A stretch of 64,000 nt of DNA from Citricoccus sp. K5 (GCF_902506195.1 NZ_LR732817.1:1892985-1956984), one strand, 5' to 3'; positions 8,651 to 17,241 are shown, counted from the first letter of the stretch. The notes: generated from the sequence alone by a model not told the origin. Numbers and translations: made by a program.

Positions 8651-9691
8651 TCACTGCGGGGCGGGCAGCAGGTCGGCGCCGCCGGCCAGCATGGCCTCCG
8701 CAACGTCGATGCCGAGCTGGCGGGCCAGTCCGAGGGTCTCGGAGTCGGCGGAGCCGTCCTCGAGGCGCACCCGGACGGCCGGCAGGTCCACGGAGGCGTG
8801 CTCCCGCAGCAGGCGGCTGCCGTCGGTGGCCGCCACCACGGCGTCCATCACGAGTCGGGCCGATTCCTTCTCCACGCGGGCGAGGGCGCCGATCGGTGCC
8901 GCACATCCGGCCTCGAGCCGCTCCAGCAAGGCCCGCTCGGCGGTGACCTGCAAACGGGTGACGGCGTCGTCGTACCCGGCCAGGGCCCGCGCCACCGGAT
9001 GGGTTGATCCGGCCCCGACCACCGCCGTCTCCGGACGGCACTCCACGGCCAGGGCACCCTGCCCCGGGGCCGGCATCATGACGGTCGGCGCGAGGCGTTC
9101 GGTGATCGCCCAGTCGAAGCCGATCCGGTCGAGTCCGGCGCAGGCCAGGATCACGGCGTCCAGATCACCGCGCGGGGCCCCGGCGGCCGCAGGGGCGTGA
9201 TCATCGTGCTGTTCCAGTCCCGGAACCCGCGCGAGGCGGGTCTGCACATTGCCGCGGATGTCCACGACGTCCAGGTCCGGCCGCACGGCCTTGAGCTGGG
9301 CGACCCGCCGGGGCGAGCCGGTGCCGACCTTCGCCCCCTGCGGCAACTCGGACAGCCGCAGGCCGTCCCGGGCACACAGGGCGTCACGGACGTCCACCCG
9401 CTCGGGAATGGACGCGATGACCAGGCCGTCCGGCTGAACGGAGGGCAGGTCCTTGAGGGAGTGCACCGCAAGGTCGACCTTGGCATCCAGCACCGCGGCG
9501 CGCAGGGCCGAGGCGAAGACACCGGTGCCGCCGAGCGAGGCCAGGGAGCCCGTGGTCACGTCCCCCTCGGTGCGGATGATCTCCAGTTCGGCGTCCAGCC
9601 CGGACAGGCCGGCCAGGGCTTCCGCCACAGTGGTCGTCTGGGTGCGGGCCAGGCGGGATCCGCGGGTGCCGATCGTGAAGGTACCGGTCAT
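8651..9691 (-). CDS. hemC: Hydroxymethylbilane synthase (porphobilinogen deaminase)
   Basis: Polymerises four porphobilinogens to hydroxymethylbilane on a dipyrromethane cofactor. The ATG at 9691 (MTGTFTIGTRGSRLA) overlaps the cpfC stop as ATGA, giving 346 residues. Seen: HSLKDLP with catalytic D81, substrate-binding GSPRR (125-129), DIRGNVQTRL (144-152) and the cofactor Cys263 in LEAGCAAPIG. A His/Asp/Ala/Pro-rich insertion (about 158-175) follows TRLARVPGLE and makes the protein slightly longer than usual. It lies in the middle of the chdC-cpfC-hemC-hemD operon. Confidence 0.96.
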   Translation of the reverse strand: MTGTFTIGTRGSRLARTQTTTVAEALAGLSGLDAELEIIRTEGDVTTGSLASLGGTGVFASALRAAVLDAKVDLAVHSLKDLPSVQPDGLVIASIPERVDVRDALCARDGLRLSELPQGAKVGTGSPRRVAQLKAVRPDLDVVDIRGNVQTRLARVPGLEQHDDHAPAAAGAPRGDLDAVILACAGLDRIGFDWAITERLAPTVMMPAPGQGALAVECRPETAVVGAGSTHPVARALAGYDDAVTRLQVTAERALLERLEAGCAAPIGALARVEKESARLVMDAVVAATDGSRLLREHASVDLPAVRVRLEDGSADSETLGLARQLGIDVAEAMLAGGADLLPAPQ

Positions 9692-11007
9692 CGGGTCGGA
9701 ACACCCACCTCGGAGTCGAAGGCCGCCACCGTGGGGCGGGCCGTGCCGTCCCGCATGACCTTGACGCAGCAGTTGGGCGCACACACGTCATTCCAAGCGC
9801 CGAAGCAGCCCACAGCGGCCCGGCCCTCGCGCCGGCCCAGGCGCTCCTCGACGATGTCGACGAGGCCCGAGACGAAGGCCGGATGCGTCCCGGGAGTCGG
9901 GGTGCGGCGGAAGGCCAGACCGAGGTTCTCGGCGGTCTCCTTGGCCTCGGTGTCCAGGTCCCACACCACTTCCATGTGATCGGACACGAAGCCCAGCGGC
10001 ACCACGAGCACCCCGGCGAGCGAGCCGGCGTCGGACCCTTCGCCGTGGTTCTCGCGTTCGCCCTCGCGTTGGTTCTCATCCGCGGTGGCGGGCACGGCCG
10101 CCAGTTGCTCGATCGCGTCATTGATGTCCGGCTCGAGCCACGGTACGTGCGGGGCACCGGAGCGGGACTGGTACACCAGTGACCACTCGATGCCGTCGGC
10201 CTCAGGGACGCGCCGCAGGATCTCCTCGGCCACGTCCAGATGCTGGGCCGAGTAGACGTCGGCACCGTTGCCCTCGCCGGGCGCCAGCCCGGTCTTCTCC
10301 TGGAGTTCCGCAGCCACGGGGCGTGGCCCGGCGGCCTCGGCATCCGAGGTCGGGATGGAGTGCGTGGCGAAGAAGATGTGCAGCCGTCCGTCGGCCCGGC
10401 CAGCGTCCGCCAGCTCGGCGCGGATCTCGGCCAGCCCGGCACTCAGGCCCTCGGCGAAGGGGGCCACGAATCCGGGGTGGTTGAAGTACTGACGGATCTT
10501 GTCCGCCTCGAGCTTGCCCTCCAGGCCGGTGGATCGCAGGGCCATCCCCAAGTCCTCGCGGTACTGGCGGCAGGAGGAATAGCAGGAGTAGGCCGAGGTG
10601 GCCACGGTCAGCATCTTCCGGTGCCCGTCGGCGTAGATCCGCTCGAGTGTCTGGGGGATGTAGGGCTCCCAATTGCGGTTGCCCCAGTAGACCGGCAGGT
10701 CGATCCCGCGGGCGGCCAACTCGGTCTGCAGGGCCGCCAGGAGGGCACGGTTCTGCTCGTTGATCGGGCTGATGCCGCCGTTGGCCCGGTAGTGCGTGGC
10801 CACCTCCTCGAGGCGTTCATCCGGGATGCCGCGGCCTGCGGTGACGTTGCGCAGGAACGGGATCACATCATCCTGCCCCTCGGGTCCGCCGAAGGAGGCC
10901 AGCAGGATGGAGTCATAGTCCTTCGCGGCCATGGTGCCGTTCTCATCCACCCCGGCCAGGGGATCGAATGGCTGGTTCCCTGCCGCATGCTTGGCGATAT
11001 CCGTCAT
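9688..11007 (-). CDS. cpfC: Coproporphyrin ferrochelatase (HemH/CpfC type)
   Basis: Inserts Fe2+ into coproporphyrin III to give coproheme in the Gram-positive coproporphyrin-dependent pathway. From ATG 11007 it has 439 residues. Seen: YDSILLASFGGPEG, the metal-site FATHSIP (H216), DHMEVVWDLDTEA (acidic proton path, 343-355) and PEADGIEWSLVYQSRSG. Actinobacterial enzymes carry a [2Fe-2S] cluster held by one mid-chain and three C-terminal Cys. Candidates here are C142/C146 in SAYSCYSSCRQYRED and C401, C409, C413, C414 near the end. An unusual acidic insert of about 20 residues (ADENQREGERENHGEGSD, about 309-326) sits before AGVLVVPLGF. The start overlaps the chdC stop by one base (TGATG). Confidence 0.95.
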   Translation of the reverse strand: MTDIAKHAAGNQPFDPLAGVDENGTMAAKDYDSILLASFGGPEGQDDVIPFLRNVTAGRGIPDERLEEVATHYRANGGISPINEQNRALLAALQTELAARGIDLPVYWGNRNWEPYIPQTLERIYADGHRKMLTVATSAYSCYSSCRQYREDLGMALRSTGLEGKLEADKIRQYFNHPGFVAPFAEGLSAGLAEIRAELADAGRADGRLHIFFATHSIPTSDAEAAGPRPVAAELQEKTGLAPGEGNGADVYSAQHLDVAEEILRRVPEADGIEWSLVYQSRSGAPHVPWLEPDINDAIEQLAAVPATADENQREGERENHGEGSDAGSLAGVLVVPLGFVSDHMEVVWDLDTEAKETAENLGLAFRRTPTPGTHPAFVSGLVDIVEERLGRREGRAAVGCFGAWNDVCAPNCCVKVMRDGTARPTVAAFDSEVGVPTR

Positions 11008-11759
11008 CAGGCCAGGACCTCTGCGATCTCGCTGGTGGTGATGTGGCGGCCCGTGTAGAAGGGCACCTCTTCGCGCACATGCATGCGGGTCTCGTTGTTG
11101 CGCAGGTGGCGCATCATGTCCACGAGGTTGTTCAGCTCCGGCGCCTCGAGGCCCAGCAGCCACTCCCAGTCGTTGAGGGCGAAGGCACTGGTGGTGTTGG
11201 CCCAGACCATGGGGAACTCGCGGCCCAGCATGCCGTGGTCCTTGAGCATCCGGCCACGCTCAGCCGGCTCCAGCAGGTACCAGTCGTAGGAGCGGACGAA
11301 GGGGTAGAAGCACAGCCACTTCAGCGGCTTGCGTCCCATGGCGAAGGCCGGGATGTGGTCCTTGGCGAACTCAGCCATCCGGTCCGAGCCCATGGCGGAC
11401 AGCACGATGGTGGTTCCGGCCAGCAACTCGGTGCGGCGCAGGGTGCGGATGGCGGCCTGCAGATCCTCGGCCACGTGGCCGTACATCCAGACCATCAGGT
11501 CGGCGTCGGCGCGCATGCCGGAGACGTCATAGGTGCCGCGGACGGTCACGCCCTTCTCGGCGAGCCCGGCGACGACCGCGTCGAACTGCTCCACAGCCCG
11601 CTTCCGCTCGGTCTCGGTATGGCCCCCGGCACCGTTGCCGACCGTGTTCCGCGCGAAGACGGTATAGGTGGTGAACCACTCGACCTTCTCGGCATCACCC
11701 GGGCTGTCTACTCCCTGCGTGCCGGCGTCTGCGTCGCCATGAGGCTGGTTCTCGGTCAT
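11007..11759 (-). CDS. chdC: Coproheme decarboxylase (HemQ)
   Basis: Last enzyme of the coproporphyrin-dependent pathway: a peroxide-driven double decarboxylation of coproheme to heme b. I use ATG 11759 (250 residues), with AGGAG about 8 nt upstream. Diagnostic residues are the catalytic Tyr152 in CFYPFVRSYDWY and the proximal heme ligand His175 in RMLKDHGMLGR. The N-terminal 25 residues are a polar tail. As first gene of chdC-cpfC-hemC-hemD it has its own TAGGCT promoter, so late and middle enzymes of the pathway are co-expressed. Confidence 0.96.
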   Translation of the reverse strand: MTENQPHGDADAGTQGVDSPGDAEKVEWFTTYTVFARNTVGNGAGGHTETERKRAVEQFDAVVAGLAEKGVTVRGTYDVSGMRADADLMVWMYGHVAEDLQAAIRTLRRTELLAGTTIVLSAMGSDRMAEFAKDHIPAFAMGRKPLKWLCFYPFVRSYDWYLLEPAERGRMLKDHGMLGREFPMVWANTTSAFALNDWEWLLGLEAPELNNLVDMMRHLRNNETRMHVREEVPFYTGRHITTSEIAEVLA

Positions 11760-11802
11760 CGTCACAACTCCTGTGGTGTCACCTAAGGTCTGGGTTCCGT
11801 GC

Positions 11803-11845
11803 ACCGCTGGTTTCTACAAGCGGTAGAACGAGCGGTCCCAGCCTA
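11803..11845 (-). promoter_or_regulatory. chdC operon promoter and short leader hairpin
   Basis: TAGGCT at 11845-11840 is a -10 candidate about 80 nt before the chdC ATG, downstream of the cgoX stop. Within the leader, ACCGCT and AGCGGT (11824-11819 and 11808-11803) can form a 6-bp hairpin with a 10-nt loop. No clear DtxR/IdeR or HrtR box was found. Confidence 0.4.
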
Positions 11846-11906
11846 CCTCTCCCGGCGCCAGGATGCCTCAGCCGAGTCCAATCGGCCGGCGGGACCGGCG
11901 GAGGCA

Positions 11907-13448
11907 TCACGGCACGATCCGCCGGCGGGTATCAGCCACGATGGCGGCCAGTCCGGTTCCGGCCAGCCACGCCCCGACCGCGTCCAGCCCGGGCTGGTCC
12001 CCCAACCACGTGCGCACCGACTCCACTCTGGTCCGGTGGTCCGTGGTGGCCGCGGGCAGCGCGGACTTCCACCGCACCACGAAGGAGGAGACCAGCCCTG
12101 CGGCCACGTCCACCCCGGTGAGGGCCATGGCATCCGCCACGGCCCTGGCCCGCAGGTCCTCCTCCGGCGTGCGGTAGCCCGGCGCGGCCGAATCAGGGGC
12201 GTCGGTCACCCGCCCGTAGGACAGACGCACCACGTGGCGGTGGCCGCCGAGCTCCTGCCGAGCCCAGTCCCACTTGGCGCTGACGTGGGTCAGGGCCTTG
12301 GCACCCACCACGTCCGAGGAGACGGCCGGTGAGACCAGCAGACCGGTCCCCCGGGGGTTCGCGTCCAGTCCGGGCGCGTCCACCACCAAGGTCACGAGCG
12401 CGACGCCGGCCCCCTCCTGCGGGCGGTCCGCGGCGGACAGTGCCCCGCCGGAGACGGGGGCGAGCAGGTCCCAGGCCCGGGGGCCGTCCGTAGCCACGAC
12501 CACGCGATCCACTGTGACCGTCTCGGTGCCGCCCACGCCGGCGGTCAGCTCCACGGTCCAGCGGTGTTCGGCCGCGGCACGCGCCAGCGTGACCGCGCGG
12601 GTCCCGGTCAGCACGCGGGCACCCGCACGGCACACTTCCTCGGCGAGCGCAGCCGTCAGGGTGTGCATGCCCCCGCGCAGGGAGGCGACCACGGCTCCCG
12701 GCGGGGCGGCGGCACGCCGGGAGGCCACGGCGCGGGCCAGTGAACCTTCAGCGACCAGGGCCTCCAGCAGGCCCGGCGCGACAGTGCGCAGGTCCAGGGT
12801 GTCAGGGTCCGCGGAGTGCACTCCGGCGACAACGGGCGCCACCAGGGTCTGCAGCACACCCTCCCCCATGCGGTCCCGGACGACGGCGCCGACGGTGACC
12901 GGGGTCCCCTCCTCGACCGCCTCGCGCCAGGTGTTCAGTGAAGGCGGCACGGGCGTCGGGTGCGTGACGGACGTCGCATCGGCTGAACTGACCGTCGAGT
13001 CCTCGAGGTCCTGGCGCGCCCGCTCCAGGGCGTCGGCGCCGAGCGCCTCGGCGACCTCGGGGGCATCCAGGTCACCCGGGATCCCCAGGATCCCCAAGCG
13101 AGGTGCGGGCACGGCGCGGTGCTCCTGCCCCGGTCCGGACGGCGGCAGATACAGCCACGAACCGCCCGGGTGGGGCTCGACGACGGCCTCCCCCAGTCCC
13201 AGCTCGGCCACCAGCTCACGCACGGCCGGGGTGCGGACGGCGAAGGACTCCGCACCGGCGTCGAGGGTGATTTCGCGGCCCCCGGGCAACGCCACCGTCC
13301 TCGGGGCCACGCAACCACCGAGGGAACCGCCGGCCTCCACCAGGGTGATCTCGTATCCCGCGCGAATCAGTTCCCAGGCTGAGAGCAGCCCGGACACTCC
13401 CCCACCGACCACGAGGGCGGTGGGGGTGACTGCCGGCCCGGAGGTCAC
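11907..13448 (-). CDS. cgoX: Coproporphyrinogen III oxidase (CgoX; HemY-type FAD enzyme)
   Basis: Six-electron oxidation of coproporphyrinogen III to coproporphyrin III with O2. In actinobacteria this FAD enzyme, formerly called HemY/HemG, supplies CpfC. 513 residues. The dinucleotide motif GGGVSG (15-20) opens the protein and LVEAG ends the first FAD fold. DRVVVATDGPRAWDLL and a C-terminal AWLAGTGLAAIVADTRRR complete the FAD site. The GTG start at 13448 overlaps the hemE stop (GTGA), so hemE and cgoX are coupled. 147 bp separate it from chdC, where a new promoter appears to sit. Confidence 0.93.
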   Translation of the reverse strand: MTSGPAVTPTALVVGGGVSGLLSAWELIRAGYEITLVEAGGSLGGCVAPRTVALPGGREITLDAGAESFAVRTPAVRELVAELGLGEAVVEPHPGGSWLYLPPSGPGQEHRAVPAPRLGILGIPGDLDAPEVAEALGADALERARQDLEDSTVSSADATSVTHPTPVPPSLNTWREAVEEGTPVTVGAVVRDRMGEGVLQTLVAPVVAGVHSADPDTLDLRTVAPGLLEALVAEGSLARAVASRRAAAPPGAVVASLRGGMHTLTAALAEEVCRAGARVLTGTRAVTLARAAAEHRWTVELTAGVGGTETVTVDRVVVATDGPRAWDLLAPVSGGALSAADRPQEGAGVALVTLVVDAPGLDANPRGTGLLVSPAVSSDVVGAKALTHVSAKWDWARQELGGHRHVVRLSYGRVTDAPDSAAPGYRTPEEDLRARAVADAMALTGVDVAAGLVSSFVVRWKSALPAATTDHRTRVESVRTWLGDQPGLDAVGAWLAGTGLAAIVADTRRRIVP

Positions 13449-14590
13449 GGCTGGATCGAGTGGATCAGGTCGACTATCCGGGTCAGGACCGTCGGGTCAG
13501 TGGTGGGCGGGACGCCGTGACCGAGGTTGACCACATGCCCGGGGGCCACGCGACCGGCCTCGACGACCTCGCGGACGTGGGCTTCGAGCACCTCCCAGGG
13601 GGCGGACAACAGGGCCGGGTCGATGTTGCCCTGCAGCGGGACGGTGCCGCGCCCGTCGGGGCCCGGCGTGGCACCCAGGCGGCGGTGCGCCTCGCCGAGC
13701 GGCAACCGGTAGTCGACGCCCATGACGGAGGCGCCGGCGTCGCGCATGGCAGGGAGGATCTCGGAGGTGCCGGTCCCGAAGTGCACGAGCGGCACCGGCT
13801 GGCCACTACCGTCCACCAGGTCACGGACGTGGGAGAAGGCATGGGCCGAGTGCGGCTGGACGTACTGCTGGTAGTCGTCCAGGGACAGGGATCCCGCCCA
13901 GGAGTCGAAGAGCTGGCCGGCGGAGGCCCCGGCCTCGATCTGCGCACGGAGGAACGCGCCGGCAGTGTCGGCGGCCCACGTGGCCAGGGCGTTCCAGGTC
14001 TCGGGATCCGCGTGCATCATGGTGCGCGGACCGAGGTGGTCGCGGGACGGGCCACCCTCCACCATGTAGGCGGCCACGGTGAACGGGGCGCCGGCGAAAC
14101 CGATCAGCGGGGTGCTGCCCAGCTCGGCCACGGTCCGGCGCACGGCCTCACGGATCGGTTCAAGGGACTCGTCCGTCAATTCGGGCAGGGCCGCCACATC
14201 GGCGGCGGTGCGCACGGCCTGACCGAGTACGGGGCCGGTGCCGGGAACGATGTCCACATCGACGCCGGCCAGGCGGAGCGGGACGACGATGTCGGAGAAG
14301 AAGATGGCGGCATCGACGTCATGTCGGCGCACGGGTTGCAGGGTGATCTCAGAGGCCAGTTCCGGCTTCAGGCAGGACTCCAGCATGCCGATGCCCTGGC
14401 GCACCTCCCGGTATTCCGGCAGTGACCTGCCGGCCTGCCGCATGAACCACACCGGAATGCGGGAGGGGGTGCCGCCGCGGAAGGCGGTGACCAGGGGCGA
14501 TCCGACGGTGGATCGGGCCGGGTCGGTGGTGGCCAGCGGATGGTCGGCAGGCAAGGGGGTGCCGGTCAGGGGTTCGGACATGACCGACAT
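13445..14590 (-). CDS. hemE: Uroporphyrinogen decarboxylase
   Basis: Decarboxylates the four acetate groups of uroporphyrinogen III to give coproporphyrinogen III. 381 residues. Both family signatures are visible: IPVWFMRQAGRSLPEYR (45-61), with the substrate-binding Arg residues, and GFAGAPFTVAAYMVEGG near 164. FFSDIVVPLR and HFGTGTSEIL also match. The ATG at 14590 has AAGGA about 10 nt upstream; a second ATG at 14581 is possible. It is first gene of hemE-cgoX and divergent from hemA, with 128 bp between the starts. Confidence 0.96.
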   Translation of the reverse strand: MSVMSEPLTGTPLPADHPLATTDPARSTVGSPLVTAFRGGTPSRIPVWFMRQAGRSLPEYREVRQGIGMLESCLKPELASEITLQPVRRHDVDAAIFFSDIVVPLRLAGVDVDIVPGTGPVLGQAVRTAADVAALPELTDESLEPIREAVRRTVAELGSTPLIGFAGAPFTVAAYMVEGGPSRDHLGPRTMMHADPETWNALATWAADTAGAFLRAQIEAGASAGQLFDSWAGSLSLDDYQQYVQPHSAHAFSHVRDLVDGSGQPVPLVHFGTGTSEILPAMRDAGASVMGVDYRLPLGEAHRRLGATPGPDGRGTVPLQGNIDPALLSAPWEVLEAHVREVVEAGRVAPGHVVNLGHGVPPTTDPTVLTRIVDLIHSIQP

Positions 14591-14679
14591 TGTCCCATTT
14601 TCCTTCTGCAGTGGTGAATTGCGGATGGATCGCGGACGGGCCGTGACGGCGCGGTGGCGATCAACACAGGGTGCCCTTC

Positions 14680-14709
14680 TTAGACCCGCCTGATCGAAGG
14701 GATTAGAAT
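14680..14709 (+). promoter_or_regulatory. hemA promoter (TTAGAC - 18 - TAGAAT), near-leaderless
   Basis: TTAGAC at 14680-14685 and TAGAAT at 14704-14709 are separated by 18 nt. The GTG start of hemA is 9 nt after the -10 element, leaving almost no leader and no room for a Shine-Dalgarno sequence. Confidence 0.5.
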
Positions 14710-14718
14710 CGGCGCATT

Positions 14719-16095
14719 GTGGCTTTGTTTTCCCTGGTTGCCTCGCACACCGACCTTGACCTCGACACGGTGGCGCAGCTGAGCAACGGCACCGTCGAGG
14801 TCGCCTCTGTCATCCCCGAATCCTCCGTCAGCGGTGCGGTCGTGCTGGCCACCTGCAACCGAGTGGAGATCTACGCCGAGGCCCCGGATGACCAGTCGGT
14901 CGAGCAGGCCCGCGCCGAGCTGCTGAGGGCTGTGTCCCGTGGCTCCGGTCTGGCCCCGTCCACCGTCGAGTCCTCCTTCAAGGTCCTGACCGGTGACTCG
15001 GCCGTACGCCACCTGTTCGAGGTGGGTTCCGGGCTGAAGTCCGCCGTGGTGGGTGAACGCGAGATCGCCGGACAGGTGCGCCGCGCACTGGGCACCGCCC
15101 AGGAGACGGGGACCGCCACCGGCACCCTGGTCAAGCTCTTCGAATCGGCCACCCGCACCGCCAAGGACGTCGGCACGCGGACCGCGCTGGGATCGGCAGG
15201 CCGCTCCATCGTCTCCGTGGCACTTGACCTGACGGCAGACCTGCACGCAGGGGTCACGGACGCCGAGACCCGTGCCTTCTGGGAGCAGGCCAACATCCTG
15301 GTGATCGGCACCGGGTCCTACGCCGGTACCACCCTGGCCCAGCTGGCCGATCGCGGCGCCGTCCACGTGGGCGTGCACTCCGCATCCGGCCGTGCGGAGG
15401 CCTTCGTGGCCGACCGCGGCGGATGGGCCATGGCCCTCGGCGGGGAGAAGATCCACGGTGCTATCGCCGAGGCCGATGTCCTGATCGGCTGTTCCGGCGG
15501 CGATCGCCGGCTGGAAGCGGAAACCCTGCGCCGCCTCCGCGAGGGCGTCGAGACACGGCTGACCGTGTTGGACCTGGCCCTGAGCCACGACTTCGATCCG
15601 GCTATCGCCGACCTGCCCGGCGTGGACCTGATCACCCTGGAATCGGTGAAGATGGCCGCCCCGGAAGGGCAGCGGGAATCGCTCGTGGAGGCCTCCCGAC
15701 TGGTGGACGGCGCGGTGGCGGGGTACGTGCAGGAGCGCAAGTCCCGCAGCGCCAACGAGGCCATCGTCGCCCTGCGCAAGCACACCCAACAGGTGCTGGA
15801 ATCCGAGATGGAGCGGGTCCGCGGCAAGCACGGCTGCACCGCCGCCGCCGAGGAGGTGGAGTTCGCCCTGCGCCGCATGGTCCGCCAGATGCTCCACGAG
15901 CCCACGGTCCGTGCCAAGGAGATGGCGGCCGAGGGACGTCTCGAGGAGTACGAGAACGCCCTGAACGTCCTGTTCGGCCTGGAGGTCTCCGCACCCGTGG
16001 CTCAGGCCGGCCTCGACTCCTGCCCGGCCGACATCGCCCCGGACGCCACCGCCGGAGCAGTGGAGCCGGCTGCCGGAACAGCCCGCATCGCCTGA
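14719..16095 (+). CDS. hemA: Glutamyl-tRNA reductase
   Basis: First committed step of C5 tetrapyrrole synthesis: NADPH reduction of glutamyl-tRNA to glutamate-1-semialdehyde. 458 residues from GTG 14719 (VALFSLVASH). The thioester nucleophile is Cys46 in LATCNRVEIYAE. HLFEVGSGLKSAVVGEREI is the conserved substrate-domain helix, and ILVIGTGSYAGTTLAQL begins the NADPH domain. The C-terminal helical dimerisation domain spans about 330-430, followed by an Ala-rich tail. It is transcribed away from hemE-cgoX. hemL and hemB are absent from the window. Confidence 0.96.
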   Translation: MALFSLVASHTDLDLDTVAQLSNGTVEVASVIPESSVSGAVVLATCNRVEIYAEAPDDQSVEQARAELLRAVSRGSGLAPSTVESSFKVLTGDSAVRHLFEVGSGLKSAVVGEREIAGQVRRALGTAQETGTATGTLVKLFESATRTAKDVGTRTALGSAGRSIVSVALDLTADLHAGVTDAETRAFWEQANILVIGTGSYAGTTLAQLADRGAVHVGVHSASGRAEAFVADRGGWAMALGGEKIHGAIAEADVLIGCSGGDRRLEAETLRRLREGVETRLTVLDLALSHDFDPAIADLPGVDLITLESVKMAAPEGQRESLVEASRLVDGAVAGYVQERKSRSANEAIVALRKHTQQVLESEMERVRGKHGCTAAAEEVEFALRRMVRQMLHEPTVRAKEMAAEGRLEEYENALNVLFGLEVSAPVAQAGLDSCPADIAPDATAGAVEPAAGTARIA

Positions 16096-16100
16096 TGCGG

Positions 16101-16117
16101 CTACCGGCCGGTAGACT
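16101..16117 (+). promoter_or_regulatory. 14-bp perfect palindrome overlapping the tetR -10 element
   Basis: CTACCGGCCGGTAG (16101-16114) is a perfect palindrome just after the hemA stop. Its last three bases are the first three of TAGACT (16112-16117), the likely -10 element for the TetR gene about 48 nt downstream. Size and position fit an autoregulatory TetR operator. A role as a compact hemA terminator is less likely without a loop. Confidence 0.55.
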
Positions 16118-16164
16118 GGCCTGCACCGTCTGCACCTGACGAGTCATTCCAGAAAGGCATCACT

Positions 16165-16785
16165 GTGAGCACCTCCCCCGTGCGCCAGTCGAGGCTGCCC
16201 CGCGAGGAGCGCCGCAAGCAGCTGCTCGATGCCGCCCGGCAGGTCTTCGTCGACCATGGGTTCCACGCGACGTCGATGGACGATATCGCCGTGGCCGCCG
16301 CCGTCTCCAAACCGGTGCTGTACCAGCACTTCCCCGGCAAGCACGAGCTCTTCCTCGACCTCATGGACACCCAGGTCGACCTGCTGGGGTCATCCATCAC
16401 CGCGGCGTTGGAATCGACGACGGACAACAAGGCCCGTGTGCAGGCCACAATCCACGCATATTTCCAGTTCGTGGACAGCCCGGACCGGGCCTACCGCCTG
16501 CTGTTCGACTCCGGGCTGAACAACGACCCTGACGTTGCCCTGCGGATGGAGGGCCTGGACCACCGGTTCGCCGCCGACATCGCCGAGGTCATCGCCGCCG
16601 ACACCACGCTCTCCCGCGAGGAGGCGCTGCTGCTGGGCCACGGTCTGGCCGGACTGGTGAAGTCCTCCGCTCGGCACTGGGCCGGACAGTCCGGCGATGC
16701 TTCGCGGCCGGACCTGGAAACCGCAGCCGACCTGGCCTTCCGTCTTGCCTGGCGCGGCATCAGCCGCTTCCCCAAGGAACGCTGA
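16165..16785 (+). CDS. TetR-family transcriptional regulator
   Basis: 206 residues from GTG 16165, with AAAGG 7 nt upstream. The N-terminal helix-turn-helix (about 15-60) is classic: RRKQLLDAARQVFVDHGFHATSMDDIA, read in parts around 17-42, then AAVSKPVLYQHFPGKHELF. The rest is the ligand and dimer domain. In Mycobacterium tuberculosis a TetR gene sits beside the DUF3107 gene and an RNA helicase (the Rv3208-Rv3211 region), the same order as here, so orthology is likely. The palindrome on its own -10 suggests autorepression. Ligand and regulon are unknown. Confidence 0.93.
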   Translation: MSTSPVRQSRLPREERRKQLLDAARQVFVDHGFHATSMDDIAVAAAVSKPVLYQHFPGKHELFLDLMDTQVDLLGSSITAALESTTDNKARVQATIHAYFQFVDSPDRAYRLLFDSGLNNDPDVALRMEGLDHRFAADIAEVIAADTTLSREEALLLGHGLAGLVKSSARHWAGQSGDASRPDLETAADLAFRLAWRGISRFPKER

Positions 16786-16882
16786 GAGTCCGCTGGCGAA
16801 CGTGCCGGGCGCACAAGTCACGGACCGTTACGCCCGTGGCCGAAGTGGGCTCGGGCCCACCGCGCAGCGACCGGCGATCCCC

Positions 16883-16888
16883 TAGTCT
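16883..16888 (+). promoter_or_regulatory. -10 element (TAGTCT) for the DUF3107 gene
   Basis: TAGTCT lies about 72 nt before the ATG of the DUF3107 gene. The gene also has a normal Shine-Dalgarno site, so this would be a leadered transcript. Confidence 0.4.
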
Positions 16889-16960
16889 GCTGTCGGACCA
16901 GTATTCGCCGGACCACGGAACCCCGTGGGCCCCGGCCCCCGTGACCAGAAGGAGACAGGC

Positions 16961-17194
16961 ATGGAAATCCGCATTGGTGTTCAGAACGTGGCCCGCGAAG
17001 TCGTCATCGAGTCGGACGCCACCAACGAGGACGTCGCCCGACTGGTGTCCGATGCGTTGTCCGACGGCGGCACCCTGCGCCTGAAGGACACCAAGGGCCG
17101 CCTGGTCCTGGTTCCCTCGGCCATCATCGGCTACGTCGAGATCGGCACCGAGACCCCGCGTCCGGTCGGCTTCGTCCCGACCCCGGGTTCCTGA
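16961..17194 (+). CDS. DUF3107 family small protein
   Basis: 77 residues from ATG 16961, with a strong AGAAGGAGA site 5 nt upstream; an upstream in-frame start would place that ribosome site inside the gene. The sequence opens MEIRIGVQNVAREVVIES and ends in a Pro-rich FVPTPGS, matching the actinobacterial DUF3107 family (mycobacterial Rv3208A/TB9.4). It is predicted as a small alpha/beta cytoplasmic protein with no catalytic residues visible. It lies between TetR and an RNB nuclease, a conserved neighbourhood ending in the RNA helicase, so a link to RNA metabolism is plausible but unproven. Confidence 0.88.
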   Translation: MEIRIGVQNVAREVVIESDATNEDVARLVSDALSDGGTLRLKDTKGRLVLVPSAIIGYVEIGTETPRPVGFVPTPGS

Positions 17195-17229
17195 CCCCCG
17201 GCACTCTCGGCAACACCTCCGCCGCCGGA

Positions 17230-17241
17230 TAGGGTGGGCCC
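17230..17241 (+). promoter_or_regulatory. Leaderless -10 element (TAGGGT) for the RNB nuclease
   Basis: TAGGGT at 17230-17235 lies 6 nt before GTG 17242. There is no Shine-Dalgarno sequence. Confidence 0.45.

Noticed and set aside
11760-11906. Possible DtxR/IdeR iron box before chdC (TTAGGT and AGGTAGGCT fragments)
   Set aside because: The matches do not align to the 19-bp palindrome. Only the TAGGCT -10 is defensible.
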